Shown here: piece after piece, positions 1 to 8,894 of the stretch | How the letters are laid out: each line of letters opens with the position of its first letter | Position numbering within the stretch: the stretch's first letter is position 1 | Source: Baia soyae | GTDB taxonomy: Bacteria > Bacillota > Bacilli > Thermoactinomycetales > Thermoactinomycetaceae | Direction: 5' to 3' | DNA length: 41,228 nt | NCBI RefSeq assembly: GCF_004341445.1 | Contig: NZ_SLXV01000024.1 | Location: 1-41,228, forward strand | Position numbers and translations under genes: made by a program | Notes under the pieces: generated by a model | Databases searched by the model: none | What the model saw: only the letters and a program-made list of their open reading frames with translations | Told to the model about the DNA's origin: nothing

Positions 1-44
1 AAGCTATCCCTCCATGTAGTCGATTCTATATAATTAGAATTCGA

Positions 45-93
45 CAAAAAAGACCGCAAACCTTGTCTATAAAATAGACTTTGTCTGCGGTCT
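45..93 (-). terminator. Hairpin with T-run on minus strand
   Basis: AGACCGCA (51-58) pairs with TGCGGTCT (86-93), and an inner GTCTA/TAGAC stem lies between them. On the minus strand the stem is followed by six T residues (45-50 are mostly A on the plus strand). It lies beyond the longer hairpin at 95-159 and probably acts as a back-up terminator for the xyl operon. Confidence 0.6.
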
Positions 94-94
94 G

Positions 95-159
95 AGTTAA
101 TAGAATAGAAGAAGCCCACAATCCTCTCTAGGATGTGGGCTTCTTCTATTCTATTAACT
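95..159 (-). terminator. Very long hairpin after xylH
   Basis: The arms 95-125 and 130-159 are complementary over about 30 base pairs with one bulged base, leaving a 4-base loop. The hairpin begins 5 bases past the xylH stop. It most likely terminates or stabilises the 3' end of the xylFGH transcript. The stem is much longer than a usual intrinsic terminator. Confidence 0.75.
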
Positions 160-164
160 ATCTA

Positions 165-1328
165 TTAACTATTCTTCGCCTTACTTCTACTATATATATC
201 AAACCATACAGCAAACACCAATATGGATCCCTTTACAATCAACTGCCAGAAGGAATCGATATTCAAAATACTCATCCCGTTATCCAAACTCGCCATGACA
301 AGTGCCCCAATCATAGCTCCAGGAATGGTACCGACTCCGCCCATGAGGCTGGTTCCACCGATTACACATGCAGCGATGGCGTCAAGTTCATACATCGTAC
401 CCGCACCAACGGTCGCAGCGTTTACCCGTGCAGTGAGAATGAGACCCGCTACGGCGGCAAGTGTATTACATAGTACAAAGATCAGCATAATTTTCCGCTT
501 CACGTTAATTCCAGATAAGACGGCCGCTTCGGGGTTCCCGCCGATCGCGTATACTTGACGACCAAATACGGTTTTCTTCGCAATAAAGGTAAATACAATC
601 GCTAAGAAGATAACTACCATAAAGGGAATCGGAATTCCTTGGTATGCATTCATCACGGAAACGACGACGAAAATTAAGGCGCTGATTCCTAGCCAGATTA
701 AGCCAGTCACCCATGATGGAGCAACGGAAAAACCAAACTTCACTCTCGATTGACGCTGACGAAGTAGGAAGATTCCTGTTATCACAATCGCAACTCCAGC
801 AACGATGTACCCCATAAAAGGAAGAATGAATCCTTGTCCGAGTGCTTTAAAACTCTCTTTTAAAGGTGCGATCGTTTCACTCTTCGTAATCCCTTGAAGC
901 GCACCACGGAAAATCATCATCCCACCTAATGTGACGATAAAAGCAGGGACAGCCCGATATGCGACCCACCATCCTTGGATGAGACCAATGATCGCTCCTA
1001 GTAAAATCGTCACGATCACGACGGGAACCGTATCCCAACCGTACCAAACATGCAGGATTCCTGCGATCCCACCTGTTAATCCCACCAGAGAGCCGACGGA
1101 TAAGTCAACTTGTCCCGCTACTAATACGAGCACCATTCCAATTGCTAGAATGGAAGTAACCGACATCTGAACAAATAGATTAGAAAAGTTACGAGCTGTT
1201 AAGAAGCTATCATCCATAAAAGAAAAAAATGTCCAAATCGCGATAATAGCAATGATCATAGAATATGCACGTACATCTAAGCGAAACAAATCTTTATTAA
1301 ATTTAGCTGAGCCTGTTTTCGTTGTCAT
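165..1328 (-). CDS. xylH: Xylose-type ABC transporter permease XylH
   Basis: Membrane permease of a sugar ABC importer of the XylH/RbsC/MglC family (BPD_transp_2). The protein has 387 residues, many hydrophobic segments starting around residue 22, and the family-typical stretch GQVDLSVGSLVGL in the first third. I place the start at the ATG at 1328 rather than further upstream, because AGGAGGGG precedes it and the ATG overlaps the stop of xylG by four bases (ATGA), a sign of translational coupling. It works with XylG (ATPase) and XylF (binding protein) encoded just upstream. D-xylose is the likely substrate because the neighbouring binding protein looks like XylF. Another pentose cannot be excluded from the permease alone. 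Confidence 0.9.
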   Translation of the reverse strand: MTTKTGSAKFNKDLFRLDVRAYSMIIAIIAIWTFFSFMDDSFLTARNFSNLFVQMSVTSILAIGMVLVLVAGQVDLSVGSLVGLTGGIAGILHVWYGWDTVPVVIVTILLGAIIGLIQGWWVAYRAVPAFIVTLGGMMIFRGALQGITKSETIAPLKESFKALGQGFILPFMGYIVAGVAIVITGIFLLRQRQSRVKFGFSVAPSWVTGLIWLGISALIFVVVSVMNAYQGIPIPFMVVIFLAIVFTFIAKKTVFGRQVYAIGGNPEAAVLSGINVKRKIMLIFVLCNTLAAVAGLILTARVNAATVGAGTMYELDAIAACVIGGTSLMGGVGTIPGAMIGALVMASLDNGMSILNIDSFWQLIVKGSILVFAVWFDIYSRSKAKNS

Positions 1329-2848
1329 ATCTGGTCCCCTCCTGTCGCCGCAGTCATTATTCGTTCTTGAGTCGCATCTTCCGCTTTCCATTCAGCGGTA
1401 ATCGAGCCTTCTGCCATAACGAAAATGCGATGACTCATTCCTAAAACTTCTGGTAACTCGGAGGAAATCATTAAAATCGAAACTCCCTCGCGTACCAATT
1501 CATTCATAATTTGATAGATTTCGTACTTCGCCCCGACGTCCACACCACGGGTTGGTTCGTCTAAAATGAGCACTTTTGGCTTCGTCATCAACCACTTACC
1601 CAACACGACTTTTTGTTGATTCCCTCCACTTAATGTCCCCACTACTGTCTCTAGCGAAGTAGCCTTTACTCCTAGCTTTTGAAAATAGGACATAGCCTGA
1701 GAGACTTCTTTGCTAGAATCAATTCCCGACCAACTTGATACTTGCTTCAGGCTTGGCAACGTGATGTTATCTTGAATGCTTCTCTCTAATACAAGCCCTG
1801 TCCGTTTACGATCTTCAGTTACTAACGCAATCCCATGTGCGATAGCGTGATCTGGTTGTTTAATGGTGACCGGTTTGCCTTCTATTTTCACAGTACCTGA
1901 CGTACGACCGTCCAATGCTCCAAATAAGCTCATCGCTAGCTCCGTACGTCCTGAACCCATTAATCCCGCGATCCCTACAATCTCACCTTTTCGTAATTGA
2001 AAGGAAACATCGCGAATGATCTTCTTGTTCGGGTTTTTTCGGTCCGGTACGTTGTAATTAGCAAGCTCTAGCACCACATCACCGGGAGTAGATTCTTCAC
2101 GAGGAAAGCGGTCTTTTAACTCACGACCTACCATGAGAGAAATCACTTGATCCTCGTTTACCTCACCAATCGATTTCGTCGCAATTGTTTTCCCATCCCG
2201 TAAAATCGTAACCGAATCTGAAATGGAGAAGACTTCGTTTAATTTGTGAGAGATGTAGATACAAGAAACCCCACGTTCTCTAAACTTCCGTAGGATATCG
2301 AGCAAAATCTCAACTTCTTTTTCAGTTAGAGCTGCCGTTGGTTCATCTAAAATCAGGATTTTCGCATCTTTCGAGAGCGCTTTCGCAATCTCTACAAGCT
2401 GTTGCTGTCCAATTCCAAGCGTCCCCGTTACCGTCTCTGGATGAATACTGGACAACCCTACTTGCTCCAGCCAATATTCCGTTTCTTTATGCTGACGATG
2501 GGCATCGATGACACCAAACTTGGCATGCTCTTTACCGAGAAATAAATTTTCCGTAACCGACATCTCTTTTACCAGTGCCAGCTCTTGATAAATGATTGCA
2601 ACTCCCGCTTTTTCAGCATCCTTAATCGAGCGAAACGTTTGCTCCGTGCCCTCAATCTCAATGGAGCCCTCATACGAGCCATGCGGGTATACACCACTTA
2701 GCACCTTCATCAAAGTCGATTTCCCCGCACCATTCTCTCCACAAAGAGCATGGATCTCGCCTTTTTTCACTTGAAATGTCACACGATCCAGTGCCTTTAC
2801 TCCGGGAAACTCCTTCGTAATCTGTTTCATCTCCAAGGCGATTGTCAT
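1325..2848 (-). CDS. xylG: Xylose-type ABC transporter ATP-binding protein XylG
   Basis: Cytoplasmic ATPase of the sugar importer, with two fused ABC domains in 507 residues, the normal length for XylG/RbsA/MglA. The first Walker A is GENGAGKST at residues 37-45, with a Walker B ILILDEPTAAL. The second domain has the degenerate Walker A GLMGSGRTE near residue 290, then LSGGNQQ and VLILDEPTRGVD. A degenerate second site is normal in this family. The start at 2848 (ATG, preceded by GGGAGGAAATAAG) is preferred over an in-frame ATG 36 bases upstream, which has no ribosome binding site. It lies 118 bases after xylF and overlaps xylH by four bases. Confidence 0.92.
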   Translation of the reverse strand: MTIALEMKQITKEFPGVKALDRVTFQVKKGEIHALCGENGAGKSTLMKVLSGVYPHGSYEGSIEIEGTEQTFRSIKDAEKAGVAIIYQELALVKEMSVTENLFLGKEHAKFGVIDAHRQHKETEYWLEQVGLSSIHPETVTGTLGIGQQQLVEIAKALSKDAKILILDEPTAALTEKEVEILLDILRKFRERGVSCIYISHKLNEVFSISDSVTILRDGKTIATKSIGEVNEDQVISLMVGRELKDRFPREESTPGDVVLELANYNVPDRKNPNKKIIRDVSFQLRKGEIVGIAGLMGSGRTELAMSLFGALDGRTSGTVKIEGKPVTIKQPDHAIAHGIALVTEDRKRTGLVLERSIQDNITLPSLKQVSSWSGIDSSKEVSQAMSYFQKLGVKATSLETVVGTLSGGNQQKVVLGKWLMTKPKVLILDEPTRGVDVGAKYEIYQIMNELVREGVSILMISSELPEVLGMSHRIFVMAEGSITAEWKAEDATQERIMTAATGGDQI

Positions 2849-2966
2849 CTTATTTCCTCCCTCCTGATAGAAAATGTGGAACATCTCTGCTCCACAGGTT
2901 CATGAAATTACATAATTTGTATATATTTGATCGGTGAGCGAAACTCGATCATCCAATAGACATGCC

Positions 2967-4019
2967 TTACTTTTTAGAGATATCCTCTTTCTTATGGAAC
3001 CCATCCGCCACAACCGTAGTATCAATATTTTCCTTCGTCACTACAATCGGATCTAGCAAAATAGAAGGAATATCTTTCTTACCATTGTTTACCGTTTTTT
3101 TATCCGTTGCTACCTTCTCACCCTTTGCCAATGAAACAGCTAACTCCGCTGCTTTTTCAGCAATCAGCTTAATCGGCTTATAAACTGTCATCGTTTGTGT
3201 ACCTTCTACGATCCGTTTAATCCCTGCCAACTCCGCATCTTGACCTGACACTGGAACCTTACCCGCCAATTTTTGCGCAGATAGTGCTTGAATCGCTCCA
3301 CCAGCAGTACCATCGTTAGCCGCTACGACTGCATCGATTTTATTCTGGTTGGCCGTTAAAGCATTTTCCATGTTAGAAAGCGCATTCGCTGGATCCCATT
3401 CTTTCGTCCATTGATCATAGACAACTTTGATATCGCCTTTATCAACCAATGGCTTTAACACTTTCATCTGACCTTTTTTAAATAGGTGGGCGTTATTATC
3501 CGTATCCGCACCTTCGATTAGAGCATAATTTCCTTTAGGAGCTTTCTCTACAATCGCTTTCGCCTGCATTTCTCCAACACGTTCGTTATCAAATGAAAGG
3601 TATAAGTCCACATCAGAGTTTTTGATTAAACGATCATAAGAAAGTACTTTTACGCCTTCTTTATGGGCTTTTTCCACGATTGCCGCAGCTACTTCCGCAT
3701 TATGTGGAACGACCACGAGTACGTCTACCCCTTGGCTAATTAAGTTTTCGGCTTGAGAAATCTGCTTCGCGTCATCTCCATTTGCCGCTTGTACCTTTAC
3801 TTCGGCTCCTAGCCCCTTCGCCTTGGATACAAAAATATCACGGTCTTTTTTCCAACGCTCTTCTTCTAAAGTATCTAATGAAAAACCAATCACAGTCTTT
3901 CCATCGTCTTTTTTCAACTTGCCACCACTTTGATCAGCGGCTGGTGCCCCTGTGCTACATGCCGTAACCGAAAGAGCAAATGCACTCAATAAGCAAAATG
4001 CTTGGATTTTTTTAAACAT
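2967..4019 (-). CDS. xylF: D-xylose-binding lipoprotein XylF
   Basis: Extracellular solute-binding lipoprotein of the xylose importer, 350 residues. The N-terminus has a type II signal peptide with lipobox LSVTAC, so Cys21 is the lipidated residue. The body is a periplasmic-binding-protein I fold. The stretches GQDAELAGIKRI and TQTMTVYKPIKL are very like those of enterobacterial XylF, which is why I name the substrate as xylose rather than ribose or galactose. It is first in the xylFGH operon and has its own regulatory region with a perfect cre site 45-60 bases upstream. The second binding protein at 7118-8125 is a sensor component, not a duplicate transporter subunit. Confidence 0.88.
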   Translation of the reverse strand: MFKKIQAFCLLSAFALSVTACSTGAPAADQSGGKLKKDDGKTVIGFSLDTLEEERWKKDRDIFVSKAKGLGAEVKVQAANGDDAKQISQAENLISQGVDVLVVVPHNAEVAAAIVEKAHKEGVKVLSYDRLIKNSDVDLYLSFDNERVGEMQAKAIVEKAPKGNYALIEGADTDNNAHLFKKGQMKVLKPLVDKGDIKVVYDQWTKEWDPANALSNMENALTANQNKIDAVVAANDGTAGGAIQALSAQKLAGKVPVSGQDAELAGIKRIVEGTQTMTVYKPIKLIAEKAAELAVSLAKGEKVATDKKTVNNGKKDIPSILLDPIVVTKENIDTTVVADGFHKKEDISKK

Positions 4020-4063
4020 CTAGATCTTTCCCCCTTTACTTTCATAATTTGACTGTACCATGA

Positions 4064-4079
4064 TAGAAAGCGTTTACAT
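4064..4079 (-). promoter_or_regulatory. CcpA cre site upstream of xylF
   Basis: Read on the minus strand, ATGTAAACGCTTTCTA fits the Bacillus cre consensus WTGNAANCGNWNNCWW at every fixed position. It lies 45 bases upstream of the xylF start and overlaps a weak possible promoter (TGTTTA, 17-base spacer, TATCAT). It implies carbon catabolite repression of the xylose importer by CcpA-HPr(Ser-P). Confidence 0.8.
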
Positions 4080-4133
4080 GGTTAAACATTCTTCACTTTT
4101 TTGTTATTAGTAGCATTTTTATTTAAACTGTTT

Positions 4134-5687
4134 TCATTTCTTATCTCGATATTGTGAAGGGGAAAGTCCACATATTTTCTTAAACACCCGACTAAAGTAA
4201 TTCGGATCATGATAGCCTACAGCATAAGCGATCTCCTTAAAGCTAAGTCCTCCTTGGCGAATATACTCTTTGGCACGAGAAATACGACATTGGGTCATAT
4301 AATCCACATAACTAATTCCAAATTCCTCTTTAAAACATTTGCTCAAATAAAATGGGCTCAACTGAACTAACTGCGCTAATTGCTCTAGCGAAAGATCTTC
4401 CATAAAATGTTCCTCTATGTATTTCTTTACTTGATCAAAGACATCAAATTGAGCATTTTGTTGAAAACGTTGGTATGCAACGTCCAGCTCCTCCACTTTC
4501 CCCTTCGCTTCTTGCCATAATTCCATATAGGACTGTCCACGCAAAAGAATGTTAGCTGAGACTTCTTTTACTCCCATCTCATCTAATAAATGAGTTAATA
4601 GAAGAAAATGACCATACAAACGTTGTTTCGCTTCGACCAAAGGAGTTTGTCTTTGTTCGATCACAGATAGCAACAAAAAGATAATCTCCTTTGTATCTTG
4701 CCATCGCTCATTCCGTATCGCTTCAATTAATTGCCGTTCATATCGTAATCTCTTATCGTTCTTATCTTGCTCTTGGGACAGATCATCATAAAATCGGATC
4801 CGGAACCCTTGAACCATCCCTATATCCGAACAGGCCATCAAAGCTTCCTGATAGGAGAAGCGCAAATCATCCAGTCCATCCTTTGCACCGCCGATCCCTA
4901 GCCCTATATCCAATCCAGGATAGCGTCTGCCGATTCGACGAGCTTGTTCCATCAGGTTGATCGCTTGACGCCGCTCTTCTCCCTTTCGATGAAAAAATAA
5001 GATTGGTAGGATATGACCCGAGATACTTCCCACCATCGTGTCATCACAGTCCCGAAACTCTGCTTGCATTTCACACATGAGATTCTTAATAGATAAATCC
5101 TGCTGGTCCTGGTCTTCTCTCGTACGTATACTCACCACGATAACCGAAGCGGGAGGATGTACCACTACCCTCATGAGATTCGACATCTCTTCCAAATCCA
5201 TTAGTTGCACTTGATCAAAGAGCAGGCGCGAGACAAGCTCCGATTCGATGATGGGTAAGATTTTTCGGATTCGATTGTCAGTCTCCTGCTGTGACTCCAA
5301 GTGGGATCGCTCTTGACTGATCTCCTCGCATACCTTCCGAATCGTCTCCACGATCACTTGCACCTTACTCGGTTTTAGCAAATAATCTTTTACACCTAGT
5401 CGAATCGCCTGTTGGGCAAAGGTAAATGTATCGTACGACGACACAATCACCACTTTTGTAGTAGGAAACTTCTCCCGAATCTGTTCAATCGCTTCTAAAC
5501 CATTGATTCCTGGCATCTGAATATCCATCAATAGTAGATCTGGCTTCAGCTCTTCAGCCTTCTCAATCGCTTCCCGGCCATTCCCAACAGTCGCAACCAC
5601 TTCCGCTTGATCTAGATGGGTTGTCAATATTTTCTCCAGCGCTACTCGTTCAATCTCTTCATCATCTGCGATCAAAATCCGAATCAT
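4134..5687 (-). CDS. YesN-type response regulator (REC + AraC HTH)
   Basis: Two-component response regulator of 517 residues. The N-terminal receiver domain has acidic residues DDE at 9-11, phospho-acceptor Asp55 in LLLMDIQMPG, and Lys105 in LLKPSK. A long middle region follows, and the last ~100 residues are an AraC-type double helix-turn-helix (LSLEQLAQLVQLSPFYLSKC ... FKEIAYAVGYHDPNYFSRVF). Its start overlaps the end of the kinase gene by 26 bases, so the two are coupled. The xylF operon follows 115 bases downstream on the same strand, so the likely target is xylFGH. Substrate and target are inferred from position, not seen directly. Confidence 0.9.
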   Translation of the reverse strand: MIRILIADDEEIERVALEKILTTHLDQAEVVATVGNGREAIEKAEELKPDLLLMDIQMPGINGLEAIEQIREKFPTTKVVIVSSYDTFTFAQQAIRLGVKDYLLKPSKVQVIVETIRKVCEEISQERSHLESQQETDNRIRKILPIIESELVSRLLFDQVQLMDLEEMSNLMRVVVHPPASVIVVSIRTREDQDQQDLSIKNLMCEMQAEFRDCDDTMVGSISGHILPILFFHRKGEERRQAINLMEQARRIGRRYPGLDIGLGIGGAKDGLDDLRFSYQEALMACSDIGMVQGFRIRFYDDLSQEQDKNDKRLRYERQLIEAIRNERWQDTKEIIFLLLSVIEQRQTPLVEAKQRLYGHFLLLTHLLDEMGVKEVSANILLRGQSYMELWQEAKGKVEELDVAYQRFQQNAQFDVFDQVKKYIEEHFMEDLSLEQLAQLVQLSPFYLSKCFKEEFGISYVDYMTQCRISRAKEYIRQGGLSFKEIAYAVGYHDPNYFSRVFKKICGLSPSQYRDKK

Positions 5688-7131
5688 CCAGTTTCCTCCT
5701 CTCTCCTAGTGTAGTGGGTATGAAAATCGTAATCGAGGTTCCCTTCCCAGCCTCACTCTGTATCTGCAAAAGATCCTCTCTGCGATAGTACAAACTAAGT
5801 CTTCGAATCACATTCGACAAGCCTACACTTCCTGTTTTTCCTTGTGTGGCGGGCATTCCTTGTAGGATTTGTCTTACCCGATCTGGTGACATTCCGACTC
5901 CATCATCCGTCACTTCCAACTGTACCCCGTACTCTATCGCCCGTACACCAATCGAAATCGTTCCTCCTTCTTCCTTTGACTCAATTCCATGAATGAATGC
6001 ATTTTCTACCAGAGGTTGCAAGAGAAAACTGGGCACTGGTACATGTAAACAGGCAGGATCTATCTTCTCCTCACCTTTTAATCGATCCGTAAATCGCGCT
6101 TGTAGAATCGTCATATAATGACGGATCATCTCAATCTCTTCTGCTAACGTTACTTCTACATCTGCTTTTGCCAATTGATAACGCATTAGTTCGGCAACCG
6201 TCGTAATAAGATCACTCGTCTCATATGATCCTTCTAGATATGCCTTTTTGGCCAATGTATTTAAGGTATTAAATAGAAAATGGGGCTTCATCTGATTCTG
6301 TAAATTACGCCATTCCATCTCTTTTAATAAATATTGATACTCCTTTACCTCTTGCTCTAACTTCCCTTTCGCCTCTAACTCCTCAAACGACTGCTTCACA
6401 CTTATTCGCATCTGATCAAAGGTTTGCGCGAGAAAAGCCGTTTCATCCTTGGATTTCACTTCAATCGGCTTATCATAAACACCAGAAGAAATGAATCTAG
6501 CCCCCTTTGTTAACTTAGCGATGGAACGAGTGATTCCGCGTGAAATCCAATAGGCACAGCCGAGTAATATGACCATGATGATAAGAAACCCTTCCCAGCC
6601 TACTATTTGTAGCTCCTTTGATGATTGAATCATTTGCGCATAGAGTCGTTCATGAATGGTTAGCTCATGCTCTAACAAGGAAAGAGTTGTCTCTGTAATA
6701 AATGAGCGTCCTTGCTCTGCTTTTCGATAAAACCGAGTGGCATCATCAGAACGTTCCTGTTGATGCGCTTGGATGGACAAATCAGTACTTTCAATAAAAC
6801 TATCAATCAGATGGGTATAATCACTCACACCTGCTGTATTCTCATCATTTTGTAGACGTTTGACCTTACTTTGAGCTTGACGTAGTAAGCTTCGAGTCGA
6901 TACATAATTTTCTTTCGATTTCTCCGATTCCTCATGTATAAAATCATTCGTCCGAATCAGCAATTGCTCTGATTGGACAGAGACTTGTTGAAAAATCAAA
7001 TATCGCTCTAACACCTGATTATATTGTTGTAAAAATAGCTGATGAAAGTACTGAAACATCAACCAAAACAGCCCGAAAACAAGTAACAAACAGCACGCTA
7101 ATAACAAGATTTTCCCCTTAATGCTCTTCAT
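5662..7131 (-). CDS. LytS/YesM-type sensor histidine kinase
   Basis: Membrane histidine kinase of 489 residues. It has a transmembrane helix at about 8-26, an extracytoplasmic segment of ~150 residues, a second helix at about 177-197, a HAMP domain (to ~250), then a His_kinase domain with the phospho-accepting His284 in QMKPHFLFN. A HATPase_c domain follows (LVENAFIHG, DDGVGM, GSVGLSN). I chose the ATG at 7131 because the protein then begins MKSIKGKILLLACC, directly at a membrane helix, with AGGGAG upstream; the longer reading adds 17 polar residues. It overlaps the sugar-binding sensor gene by 14 bases and the response regulator gene by 26 bases. Confidence 0.9.
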   Translation of the reverse strand: MKSIKGKILLLACCLLLVFGLFWLMFQYFHQLFLQQYNQVLERYLIFQQVSVQSEQLLIRTNDFIHEESEKSKENYVSTRSLLRQAQSKVKRLQNDENTAGVSDYTHLIDSFIESTDLSIQAHQQERSDDATRFYRKAEQGRSFITETTLSLLEHELTIHERLYAQMIQSSKELQIVGWEGFLIIMVILLGCAYWISRGITRSIAKLTKGARFISSGVYDKPIEVKSKDETAFLAQTFDQMRISVKQSFEELEAKGKLEQEVKEYQYLLKEMEWRNLQNQMKPHFLFNTLNTLAKKAYLEGSYETSDLITTVAELMRYQLAKADVEVTLAEEIEMIRHYMTILQARFTDRLKGEEKIDPACLHVPVPSFLLQPLVENAFIHGIESKEEGGTISIGVRAIEYGVQLEVTDDGVGMSPDRVRQILQGMPATQGKTGSVGLSNVIRRLSLYYRREDLLQIQSEAGKGTSITIFIPTTLGERRKLDDSDFDRR

Positions 7132-8125
7132 TACGGAATCGGCTCCCTGTCGATGTCTCCAAAGTCGAATCTGTATAAACATGACTTGGTAATGGCAGCT
7201 GTTCTCCTCGAATCCAAGAAAGAAGATGTGTTATGCTTTCTACACCCATCTTTCGAGGACTATCTACTACCACAGCTTGTACTTGCCCTTTTTCAAATAA
7301 ATCCGTTAACTGTGCAACATCTTGAAACGTATATATTTGAATCTTATTCAATCCCACACGCTGCTCGATCACACGGGTGACCGCTTCTAATTCCTCTCCC
7401 TTCGACACAATGATTGCATCGAGATTTGAAGTTCGATTTAATAATTCATGGGTCTGGCTCATCGTTTGCATCGTCCCATTTCTCTCAGAAGAACTGTAAA
7501 TTTGTTTCACAATTTGCATGCTCTTCTGGCTTGCTAAACTTTGCTCCACACCTTTTATCCGTAACATCGCTACCATTGGATCCGATGACTGGCCAATGAT
7601 ACCAACAGTCGAATTCGACTTCTTTTCTAAATCAACCCGCACCTTATCACCCAGAAGACGCCCCGCCGCTACATGGTCTGATCCCACATACATCTTACGG
7701 AGCGAATTAGGTATATCGGTTCCGATTAAAATAACCGGAATTCCGCTTTCTGTTGCTTGGTTGACCGCTTGTATAAAAGCAGGATCATCCATACCCATGG
7801 CGATAATACCATCTACTTTGGCTGAAGTAACTCTCTGTACATCTCGTGCCATCTCCGATGCATTTCCACGGTATCCTCCATGCACCTCAACCATAGCCTG
7901 TTGTTTCTTTGCTATCTCTTTGATACCAAGCTGTACCTCTTTCCAATACAAATCACGTATAGCTGGAGAAATCAAAGCAATTCGCAAAGTTTCTTTTGCA
8001 GGTGAAGCTGGTTTATGAATCTGTTGAAGAGATCGATATGTATGAGTAAGTTGGTAGATAGGAAGCAAAATCAATACCACACAAGCTAGACTGACCGCTC
8101 CTATTAAAATGGTTCTTTTTTTCAT
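7118..8125 (-). CDS. Membrane-anchored sugar-binding sensor (XylFII-like)
   Basis: A 335-residue protein with one N-terminal membrane segment (about 5-27) that lacks a lipobox Cys, followed by a periplasmic-binding-protein I domain (LRIALISPAIRDLYWKEVQ, DGIIAMGMDDPAFIQAV, GIPVILIGTDIP). It leads a tightly overlapping operon with the histidine kinase and response regulator. Known three-component systems in Clostridia (XylFII-LytS-LytR type) use such a protein as the ligand-binding partner of a LytS kinase to control xylFGH. The same role is inferred here. The ATG at 8125 follows GGAGG with a short four-base gap. It could alternatively sense another sugar. Confidence 0.8.
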   Translation of the reverse strand: MKKRTILIGAVSLACVVLILLPIYQLTHTYRSLQQIHKPASPAKETLRIALISPAIRDLYWKEVQLGIKEIAKKQQAMVEVHGGYRGNASEMARDVQRVTSAKVDGIIAMGMDDPAFIQAVNQATESGIPVILIGTDIPNSLRKMYVGSDHVAAGRLLGDKVRVDLEKKSNSTVGIIGQSSDPMVAMLRIKGVEQSLASQKSMQIVKQIYSSSERNGTMQTMSQTHELLNRTSNLDAIIVSKGEELEAVTRVIEQRVGLNKIQIYTFQDVAQLTDLFEKGQVQAVVVDSPRKMGVESITHLLSWIRGEQLPLPSHVYTDSTLETSTGSRFRNEEH

Positions 8126-8322
8126 ATATCCTCCGCCCAGTAAAAATCAATTAACTACAGAATACATGATTTATCAAATTCATAGCCCTCTAAATAAAAG
8201 AGAATATCTACCAGCTAATGATTTCTTATTTTTTACCGTTCTAAAACATCATTTAGCGAAATATACAGTATATTGTGTTTCTAAAACACACATGAAAACG
8301 GGATAGGGAGATGATCTGTTTT

Positions 8323-8853
8323 ATGAAAAAGACATGGTTATACAGTATGATCGGAGCCTTACTTTTCACTGTAACATTTGGATTTTCCACAGTGGATGCC
8401 TCCTCAATTAAACAAGACCGACTCGTTGTAAATCTATCGGCTGACACGAGCGTAGGGAAATATCAAATTGTGGATACGGATGGAAGCATTTATACGTATG
8501 CTGACAGACAAAGCTATGAAGCAGCAGAGCAAACATTTAAAGCAAAGTGGGCGATTGTCTCTAAGAACGTAGTAGGTGTACTCGCTTCTGATTATGCAAC
8601 GGATTCCTACGAGCACAGTGGCTTTGGAGGATGGAACTATGCAACACCTGTTGGCTACTCAACTAACTTCAATAACAGTAAGTACAATGATGAGGTTTCC
8701 TCCATTAAAACGGCACGTAGAAGCTCTGGAACTAAGGTTTGCTACCATAAAAGTGGCGGCGAGCCTTGTAAAACATTTGGCCCAGGACTAGACATTTCCT
8801 ATGTAGGAAGTGGCTGGAATGATCAAATCTCGTATGTAAATGTATATCGTTAA
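8323..8853 (+). CDS. Secreted beta/gamma-crystallin-like protein
   Basis: A 176-residue secreted protein with a Sec signal peptide (MKKTWLYSMIGALLF ... cleavage probably after VDA). The C-terminal half contains two copies of a motif like the beta/gamma-crystallin (N/D)(N/D)xx(S/T)S calcium-binding signature: NDEVSSIKT and NDQISYVNV, about 45 residues apart. Two Cys (KVCYHK and EPCKTF) lie between them and could form a disulphide. The fold may also be that of peptidase inhibitor family I36, which shares it. I start at 8323 because the upstream in-frame ATG at 8311 touches the AGGGAG ribosome binding site. It stands alone between two minus-strand genes. The function is unknown. Confidence 0.7.
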   Translation: MKKTWLYSMIGALLFTVTFGFSTVDASSIKQDRLVVNLSADTSVGKYQIVDTDGSIYTYADRQSYEAAEQTFKAKWAIVSKNVVGVLASDYATDSYEHSGFGGWNYATPVGYSTNFNNSKYNDEVSSIKTARRSSGTKVCYHKSGGEPCKTFGPGLDISYVGSGWNDQISYVNVYR

Positions 8854-8863
8854 TCAATAAAAA

Positions 8864-8894
8864 AGCAGAGCCTATCAATCCGGTAGGCTCTGCT
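8864..8894. terminator. Bidirectional terminator, overlaps uvrC 3' end
   Basis: AGCAGAGCCTA (8864-8874) pairs with TAGGCTCTGCT (8884-8894) across a 9-base loop, with an A-run before it (8859-8864) and T-rich DNA after it. It serves the convergent crystallin-like gene and uvrC. The arm at 8884-8894 and the loop are made of the last codons and stop codon of uvrC. Confidence 0.85.

Noticed and set aside
7118-8125. Second sugar transporter binding protein
   Set aside because: It has a membrane anchor without a lipobox, overlaps a histidine kinase gene, and has no ATPase or permease of its own. A sensor role fits better.
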